A stretch of 48,172 nt of DNA from Candidatus Gottesmanbacteria bacterium (GTDB taxonomy: Bacteria > Patescibacteriota > Microgenomatia > 2-02-FULL-39-11): the NCBI GenBank assembly GCA_016186795.1, contig JACPKY010000002.1, positions 668,771 through 716,942 of the forward strand, in the 5' to 3' direction. Both the position numbers and the translations under genes were made by a program. The notes below the pieces were generated by a model. The model did no database searches. It saw nothing but the letters and a program-made list of their open reading frames with translations, and was not told the DNA's origin. Below, piece by piece: positions 43,088-48,172 of the stretch. The first letter of the stretch is position 1, and each line of letters begins with the position of its first letter.

Positions 43088-44731
43088 ATGAATATTTTGG
43101 GGATTACTGCACCTCTTTCGTGGAATCAGGCATGTGCAATCGTAGTAAACGGGAACCTTGTTGCTGTAGCGGAAGAGGAACGGTTTAATAGGATGAAACA
43201 CTCCCCCCGAATACCGCCATATCGAGCGACCGAATTCTGTCTGTCTCAATCAAAGATACATCCAAATGAAATTGATTATCTGGCAATTGGTTATCGATCG
43301 CCAATGATCGCGTATCTACTCAGTACTATCGAGAATATCAAAAATAGAGATTTTGAAAGAATCGTACGTGAGGCAGGAGCGTTTGCTGAATACTTTATTG
43401 GTCTTGTCCGATACAAAGAGTGGCTCCAAAAAATTGGAGTTGATTTTTCGAAAACAAAACTGTCTTTCATTCCTCACCATCTTGCACATGCGGCTTCGGC
43501 ATACCGATCATCCGGTATGACCAATGCCAACATTCTGACTCTTGATGGCCAAGGCGAAGATGATGCAGGAATGCTTGGGTTTGGAACGAATGGCGTTATT
43601 CACCCACTTGCGAAAATCGGGCACCATCAAGGGTTGGGATGGGTGTACAGCGAGACAACTGATCTGTTAGGTTTCAAAAGCCACTCTGACGAAGGAAAGG
43701 TCATGGGTCTTTCAGCATTTGGTAAAAAATCTTACAAAAAAAATCCTTGGCATGTAGAAAACATTTCCTATCAGCTTTTTCACAACTGGAATACACAATT
43801 TTGGCGCCAATATGGACCCAGAAGATATTCTCACGAACCATTAACAGCAAAACACAAAATATTAGCCCGGACAACTCAGAATTTTGTAGAACAAGCAGCA
43901 TCGGCGCTAGTAAGAAAACTGTATTCTCTCTCTCAATGTAATAATCTTGTTCTGGCAGGCGGAGTAGGGTTAAATTGTGATATGAATGCAAAAATTGCAT
44001 CGCTCCCTTTTATTAAAAACCTTTTTGTATATCCAGCAGCTGATGATGCTGGAACTGCAGTTGGCGCAGCACTTGAAGTTGCGGCAAAATTAGGAGAAAA
44101 AGCCGACTATGAAATGAAAGATACGTACCTTGGACCTGCGTATTCGAATAGCGAAATAGAAAAATCGTTAAAAGAGGCGAAAGTTCCACATAAACGATAC
44201 AAATCAACTGATGAAATCGCAACACTTCTTGTTCAGGGAAAAATAATTGGGTGGTTTCAAGGGAGAATGGAATTCGGCCCACGTGCACTTGGAAACAGAA
44301 GCATCCTCGCCCACCCAAATCTGTACGGTATGAAGGAAAAAATTAATGCCAATGTGAAACATCGGGAAACCTGGAGACCTTTTGCACCGACTATTCTTGA
44401 TGAAGATGGACCTCGTCTTTTCAAAAACTATTTCTACAGTCCTTTTATGACGGTGACGTTCCATACAACCTCTTATGGGGAAAAACTACTCTCGCAAACA
44501 ATTCATGTGGATCATACATCTCGTATCCAGAGTATCAAAAAAAACGATAATCAGAAGTTATATTCTCTATGGAAAGCATTCAAGAAACAAACATCTATCC
44601 CCGGGGTTTTAAATACCTCCTTAAATGACGATGGAGAACCAATTGTCTGTTCTCCCAAAGATGCACTACGAACGTTTTTCGCAACAGGTCTTGACTATAT
44701 CATCTTGGAAGATTATATAGTCTGCAAATGA
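43088..44731 (+). CDS. Carbamoyltransferase, NodU/CmcH family
   Basis: 547 residues; transfers a carbamoyl group from carbamoyl phosphate via a carbamoyl-AMP intermediate to a hydroxyl. The N-terminal Kae1-like domain has PHHLAHAAS (129-137, metal-binding histidines), LDGQGEDDAG and EGKVMGLSAFG. GGVGLNCDMN and DDAGTAVGAAL follow, and the C-terminal YrdC-like domain has EFGPRALGNRSIL and WRPFAPTIL. All key motifs are intact. As the last gene of a glycan operon it probably O-carbamoylates a surface sugar, which is inference. It converges with the next gene at a 2-base gap. Confidence 0.92.
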   Translation: MNILGITAPLSWNQACAIVVNGNLVAVAEEERFNRMKHSPRIPPYRATEFCLSQSKIHPNEIDYLAIGYRSPMIAYLLSTIENIKNRDFERIVREAGAFAEYFIGLVRYKEWLQKIGVDFSKTKLSFIPHHLAHAASAYRSSGMTNANILTLDGQGEDDAGMLGFGTNGVIHPLAKIGHHQGLGWVYSETTDLLGFKSHSDEGKVMGLSAFGKKSYKKNPWHVENISYQLFHNWNTQFWRQYGPRRYSHEPLTAKHKILARTTQNFVEQAASALVRKLYSLSQCNNLVLAGGVGLNCDMNAKIASLPFIKNLFVYPAADDAGTAVGAALEVAAKLGEKADYEMKDTYLGPAYSNSEIEKSLKEAKVPHKRYKSTDEIATLLVQGKIIGWFQGRMEFGPRALGNRSILAHPNLYGMKEKINANVKHRETWRPFAPTILDEDGPRLFKNYFYSPFMTVTFHTTSYGEKLLSQTIHVDHTSRIQSIKKNDNQKLYSLWKAFKKQTSIPGVLNTSLNDDGEPIVCSPKDALRTFFATGLDYIILEDYIVCK

Positions 44732-44733
44732 AC

Positions 44734-46383
44734 TTATTGAGATTTTCGATTCTCAATTTCATCAAGTTTGACAAGATTTCCCTTCGCTTGTACAAAATTA
44801 GGATCAAGCGTCAAAGCCTTTTGCAGCATCTCACGAGCCTTCTGATACTCCCCTCGCTCAGTGTAATAAACTGCCCAACTGTTATAGACGATAGGAGAAT
44901 TCGGGCTCAGTTGCAAAGATCTTTCCAATAATGATTGTGCCCTCTCATAATCACCTAGTTCTATGTATGCAGCTGCTCCATTTGTCATAGATGCTAGAAG
45001 AGTCGGATTATAACGCAAAGCTTGTTCAAAAAGAGCTGCTGCTTTTGTGGCGTCGTTTGTAAGCAAATACGTATTCCCAAGATTATGGTACGCCTCCGCA
45101 TACTTGGGACGAATTTCAATAGCTTTCATAAATTCTTCAATTGCTTTCTCTCTTTGGCCATGCCGAATATAGAAATCTCCCATATTGTTATGAGCAAGTG
45201 AAGAAAATGGTGAGACTGCAACTGTTGCCGGCCATAATGTATCTTGACTATACCAATCGGCGTTTCGAATAATCGTCCGAAGTGTATAAAATGTAAAAAG
45301 ACTCAAAAAGAGAATCCAAAAGAAATTTTCATATTTTCTCCAAACCCAAACAAATCCAGACGAAAGAACCATTATTAACCCTAAAGAGGAAAGGTACATA
45401 TACCGCTCGGCTACAATCCAGCTGATTTGAATCGGTAAAAGGGTAGGTATAAGTCCCCCAACAAAAATGATAAGTCCAAAAAAAATGAGTTTATTTTTGT
45501 AAAGAGAAAAAACCATACCCATTGCCAATAAAACAAGGAAAACAAGGAGAAAAAACTGAAGCTGCTCTGACACAAAAAATGATTCATGGTATAGTGTCAA
45601 CGGTATCGGCCAAAGAAAAAGTTTTATGTAAGACATAAACGCTAACGGAACTTGGATAAGAGGGTTAAAGACAACAGTACCACCGGTCTCTGGAGGATTG
45701 ACAGAAACAACTCTTTCTCCAAATCTGCCAAAGAGAGAGAATAGAAATAAGAATGTGGCTAAACAAACCGGGACCATAAAAGGAATACTCCGTTTCAGAG
45801 AGGAAAATAAGAGAAAATACGAACCGATTAAAAGAGGAATAGCAATCGCTTTTTCTGATGAATAAAATGATAAAAGTAGAAAGATAACAGCTGGAATAAT
45901 CCATACTTTTCCGAGAAGTTGTTTGTCAACTGCAATAAAAAAAACCATTGAAAATAGTCCGAAAAACGTATAGAGAATATAGGGCAATGCTGATATCCAA
46001 GTAACCGCTTCTGTATGAAGTGGATGTACTGCAAAAAAGAATGCAGATACACCTGCAAATCGTCTACTTCCGGAAACAAGAAAAAGCATGAGATACACAA
46101 GGAGAGTTACACCGAAATGAATAAGTATGTTGTTAATATGAAAAACAGATGGAATTGGACCAAAGAATCTATAAGTAACAGACTCAAGTAATCCTCCCGA
46201 GCCTGATTTTGCACTAAGCCAAATATCATGTATTACTTTACTTTCAACAATAGCTCCAACATCATCAGATACAAATGTATTTGGTATGGCATTTGCAAAG
46301 CTTACGAGAACAGAAACGAACAAACCGATGAGAATGAGTTTTTCTCGAAGAATTAATCTTTTGAGATAAGAAAGAGTATTCAT
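44734..46383 (-). CDS. TMTC-like membrane glycosyltransferase with C-terminal TPR repeats
   Basis: 549 residues from the ATG at 46381-46383. About ten or more membrane segments fill residues 15-370, and four TPR repeats follow at about 397-540. The GT-C type acidic pair Asp40-Asp41 in FVSDDVGAI, HPLHTEAVTWI at 120-130 and AERYMYLSSLG at 326-336 match eukaryotic TMTC O-mannosyltransferases and their bacterial relatives. It would transfer a sugar from a polyprenyl-phosphate donor to protein or glycan on the outer face. The predicted -10 places the transcript start almost on the ATG, so the mRNA may be leaderless. Acceptor is unknown. Confidence 0.8.
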   Translation of the reverse strand: MNTLSYLKRLILREKLILIGLFVSVLVSFANAIPNTFVSDDVGAIVESKVIHDIWLSAKSGSGGLLESVTYRFFGPIPSVFHINNILIHFGVTLLVYLMLFLVSGSRRFAGVSAFFFAVHPLHTEAVTWISALPYILYTFFGLFSMVFFIAVDKQLLGKVWIIPAVIFLLLSFYSSEKAIAIPLLIGSYFLLFSSLKRSIPFMVPVCLATFLFLFSLFGRFGERVVSVNPPETGGTVVFNPLIQVPLAFMSYIKLFLWPIPLTLYHESFFVSEQLQFFLLVFLVLLAMGMVFSLYKNKLIFFGLIIFVGGLIPTLLPIQISWIVAERYMYLSSLGLIMVLSSGFVWVWRKYENFFWILFLSLFTFYTLRTIIRNADWYSQDTLWPATVAVSPFSSLAHNNMGDFYIRHGQREKAIEEFMKAIEIRPKYAEAYHNLGNTYLLTNDATKAAALFEQALRYNPTLLASMTNGAAAYIELGDYERAQSLLERSLQLSPNSPIVYNSWAVYYTERGEYQKAREMLQKALTLDPNFVQAKGNLVKLDEIENRKSQ

Positions 46384-46390
46384 TATATGC

Positions 46391-46420
46391 ATTATACCCA
46401 AAACTGTACTATGGTTGGAA
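46391..46420 (-). promoter_or_regulatory. Promoter of the TMTC-like gene
   Basis: TATAAT (46391-46396) and TTCCAA (46415-46420) on the minus strand, 18 bases apart. Predicted start at about 46384 lies next to the ATG at 46383. The -35 hexamer is the same six base pairs used on the plus strand by the opposite promoter. Confidence 0.5.
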
Positions 46421-46443
46421 CAGAGAGATCTTTATGGTATATT
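46415..46443 (+). promoter_or_regulatory. Promoter of the radical SAM gene
   Basis: TTGGAA (46415-46420) and TATATT (46438-46443) are 17 bases apart, with TGG before the -10 (extended form). Predicted start near 46450 leaves a leader of about 10 bases to the ATG at 46461. Confidence 0.5.
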
Positions 46444-46460
46444 CGTTGTGACAAAATAAC

Positions 46461-48116
46461 ATGAAACCGCGAATTGTCATCGGTTATCCTCCACTTCCAT
46501 CATTCAAGGGAACTCCACTTCTTTCACAAAATAGACAGTTCCAGTACTTTCATTCCCCAACGTATATTTATCCAATGGTTCCCGCATCTTCCGCTACCCT
46601 TCTCTCTACACACTCATATGATGTCCACTGGATCGATGGAATAGCTGAAAATCAATCATACGATGAGTGGATACAATCGCTCGGAGTAGTCAACCCAGAT
46701 ATATTGATGATTGAAACGAAATCACCGGTTATCAAAACTCACTGGGAACAAATAGCTCATCTAAAAAGCCTTTTTCCTTCTTTAAAAATAGTTCTGGTGG
46801 GAGACCATGTCTCCTTCTTACCGCTCGAATCGTTTGAGAAATCGAAAGTAGACTATGTCTTAACCGGTGGAGATTATGATTTTACAATAGTCGACCTTGC
46901 CAACCATATCTATCGGAATAAACCTCTTGGAGGTGGAGTTTACTGGAGAAACGGCAATGCCTCTCTCCACACTATACCTCTCAATCAGCACACTCTGCCA
47001 ACTGGAGAAATAATCTATTCCTCGGGTCCCCCAGATCTCAAACATAACCTCGACACACTTCCCTTCATTGATCGACGACTAACAAAATGGGAACTCTATG
47101 CATACCATAACGGGAATTATAAATACAAACCAGGAACGTATATGTATAGTGGGAGAGACTGTTGGTGGAATAGGTGCACATTCTGTGTGTGGGTCCATAC
47201 ATTAAATCCAATCCGATCATACAGAACATTTTCACCAGAACGGCTTTTTGCCGAAGTAAAACATGTTGTGGATACATTTGGAGTGAAAGAAATATTTGAC
47301 GACGCAGGAACACTTTTTATCGGACCAAAACTCGAAAAATTCTGTAATCTTCTTATTGAAAGCGGCTATAACAAAAAAGTTCGGTACGGATGTAACATGC
47401 GCTTCAATGCTCTGCGAAACCAGAAGCAATATGACCTTATGACGAAAGCCGGATTTCGTTTTATTTTATTCGGCATGGAATCAGCAAATCAAAAAACTCT
47501 CGATAAGTTGGATAAAGGCATCAAAGAAGAAGATATTATCAATGGAGCAAAAATGGCAACAAAAGCTGGCCTTGACCCTCACGTCACCATCATGCTTGGT
47601 TATCCATGGGAGACATACAAAGATGCTAAGTACACAATCGATATGGCGAAGTATTGTTTCAAAAAAGGATATTTCAATACAATGCAGGCAACGATTGTCA
47701 TTCCTTATCCCGGAACACCTCTTTGGAAAGAGTGTAAAGAAAAAAACTGGTTACTGACCCAAGACTATAACGCCTATGACATGAGAAAGTCGGTAATGAA
47801 AATTCCATTCTCTCAAAAGAAGCTTCTTAATCTTATCCAAGAACTCTACTCAGCATTTTTCTCTCCCCAGTATATAGTTCGTCAAATACTTCAAATTCGA
47901 ACAAAAGAGGATATTCTCTTTTTATTCTCTGCAGGGAAAAAACTACTTGGCCATTTTGTTGATTTTGATCCAAATCAGACAAAAAGCTATTTCGCATTTG
48001 ACTCATGGTTACAAATGGGAAACAAATTTATTTCTCACCTTTTGAAGAACAAAACGGTAATTGAGAGGTCACACGATAAAATCCTGCTTTTTGACAAAAA
48101 ACCTGTAGCATCATGA
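46461..48116 (+). CDS. Radical SAM protein with B12-binding-like N-terminal domain
   Basis: 551 residues. Residues 1-150 resemble a cobalamin-binding-like Rossmann domain (IVLVGDHVSFLP, VDYVLTGGDYDF) but lack the DxHxxG of base-off binding. The iron-sulfur cysteines are Cys233, Cys238 and Cys241, a CX4CX2C spacing instead of the usual CX3CX2C. The radical SAM barrel continues with DDAGTLFIG, FGMESANQKTLDKL and MLGYPWETYKDA. The C-terminal ~100 residues are unassigned. It overlaps the next glycosyltransferase by ATGA, so it is probably tied to glycan or lipid modification. Substrate is unknown. Confidence 0.85.
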   Translation: MKPRIVIGYPPLPSFKGTPLLSQNRQFQYFHSPTYIYPMVPASSATLLSTHSYDVHWIDGIAENQSYDEWIQSLGVVNPDILMIETKSPVIKTHWEQIAHLKSLFPSLKIVLVGDHVSFLPLESFEKSKVDYVLTGGDYDFTIVDLANHIYRNKPLGGGVYWRNGNASLHTIPLNQHTLPTGEIIYSSGPPDLKHNLDTLPFIDRRLTKWELYAYHNGNYKYKPGTYMYSGRDCWWNRCTFCVWVHTLNPIRSYRTFSPERLFAEVKHVVDTFGVKEIFDDAGTLFIGPKLEKFCNLLIESGYNKKVRYGCNMRFNALRNQKQYDLMTKAGFRFILFGMESANQKTLDKLDKGIKEEDIINGAKMATKAGLDPHVTIMLGYPWETYKDAKYTIDMAKYCFKKGYFNTMQATIVIPYPGTPLWKECKEKNWLLTQDYNAYDMRKSVMKIPFSQKKLLNLIQELYSAFFSPQYIVRQILQIRTKEDILFLFSAGKKLLGHFVDFDPNQTKSYFAFDSWLQMGNKFISHLLKNKTVIERSHDKILLFDKKPVAS

Positions 48117-48172
48117 GATCTCCTCTTGTATCTGTTGTCGTTTCTACAAGAAATGAGGAGCAGAGCATCCAA
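48113..48172 (+). CDS. Family 2 glycosyltransferase, N-terminus only
   Basis: Only 20 codons are inside the window. They read as a typical GT2 start, with SVVVSTRNEEQSI, and the ATG overlaps the stop of the radical SAM gene by 4 bases. The glycan locus therefore continues past the window edge. The identity rests on this short motif alone. Confidence 0.65.
   Translation, partial: MRSPLVSVVVSTRNEEQSIQ

Noticed and set aside
1-48172. UGA read as glycine (as in Gracilibacteria/SR1)
   Set aside because: Many genes end in TGA at the expected length, and no conserved protein runs through an in-frame TGA.
1-48172. tRNA, rRNA, CRISPR, IS or prophage elements
   Set aside because: All gaps are short; none has a cloverleaf, repeat-spacer pattern, inverted ends or transposase/integrase motif.

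Overview
The window reads as chromosomal DNA of a Patescibacteria/CPR bacterium, with Microgenomates-like lineages as my best but unproven guess. The reasons are an A+T-rich sequence, the standard code with TGA as an ordinary stop, dense packing with many 4-base ATGA start/stop overlaps, no uL30 gene between uS5 and uL15 (a known CPR trait), an IF-2 with no N-terminal domain, and a reduced nusA-infB-rpsO-pnp cluster without rimP, rbfA or truB. No tRNA, rRNA, CRISPR array, insertion sequence or phage gene was seen. No stretch above 300 bases lacks a gene; the largest gap (about 210 bases, between rpoB and nusA) holds two divergent promoters and two leader hairpins.

Bases 1-23577 (minus strand) form one long information-processing block, read from high to low coordinates: rpoB, rpoC, rpsL, rpsG, fusA, tuf, rpsJ, then the S10 and spc ribosomal protein genes from rplC to rplO, then secY, adk, a UPF0200-like kinase and map (cut by the window edge). 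Bases 23786-30045 (plus strand) hold nusA, infB, a DHH-family protein that has lost its catalytic residues, rpsO and pnp. RNA polymerase, translation factors, ribosomal proteins and mRNA decay are thus organised around one divergent promoter region at 23657-23768.

Bases 30052-48172 are a cell-surface glycan locus. A minus-strand operon (37923 to 30052) encodes two family 2 glycosyltransferases, a methyltransferase, a nucleotide-sugar dehydrogenase, a GNAT acetyltransferase, a DegT-type aminotransferase, an NDP-sugar epimerase/dehydratase and a C-methyltransferase. Together these suggest synthesis of an acylated, possibly branched amino sugar. A divergent plus-strand operon (38006 to 44731) encodes four more glycosyltransferases, a Wzx-type flippase and a NodU/CmcH carbamoyltransferase. 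A TMTC-like membrane glycosyltransferase with TPR repeats and a radical SAM protein follow as a divergent pair, then the first codons of another glycosyltransferase.

The most interesting pattern is regulatory. rpoB, nusA, tuf, fusA and rplC each have a compact, terminator-like hairpin with a U-rich tract in the 5' leader, close to the start codon. For rpoB and nusA there is no upstream gene to terminate, so these look like attenuators or leader control elements. fusA adds mutually exclusive hairpins and a triple 8-base repeat. Other leads are the dead DHH enzyme kept in the nrnA position, unusual residues in RpoB, RpoC, uS12 and uL2, and a CX4CX2C radical SAM motif.
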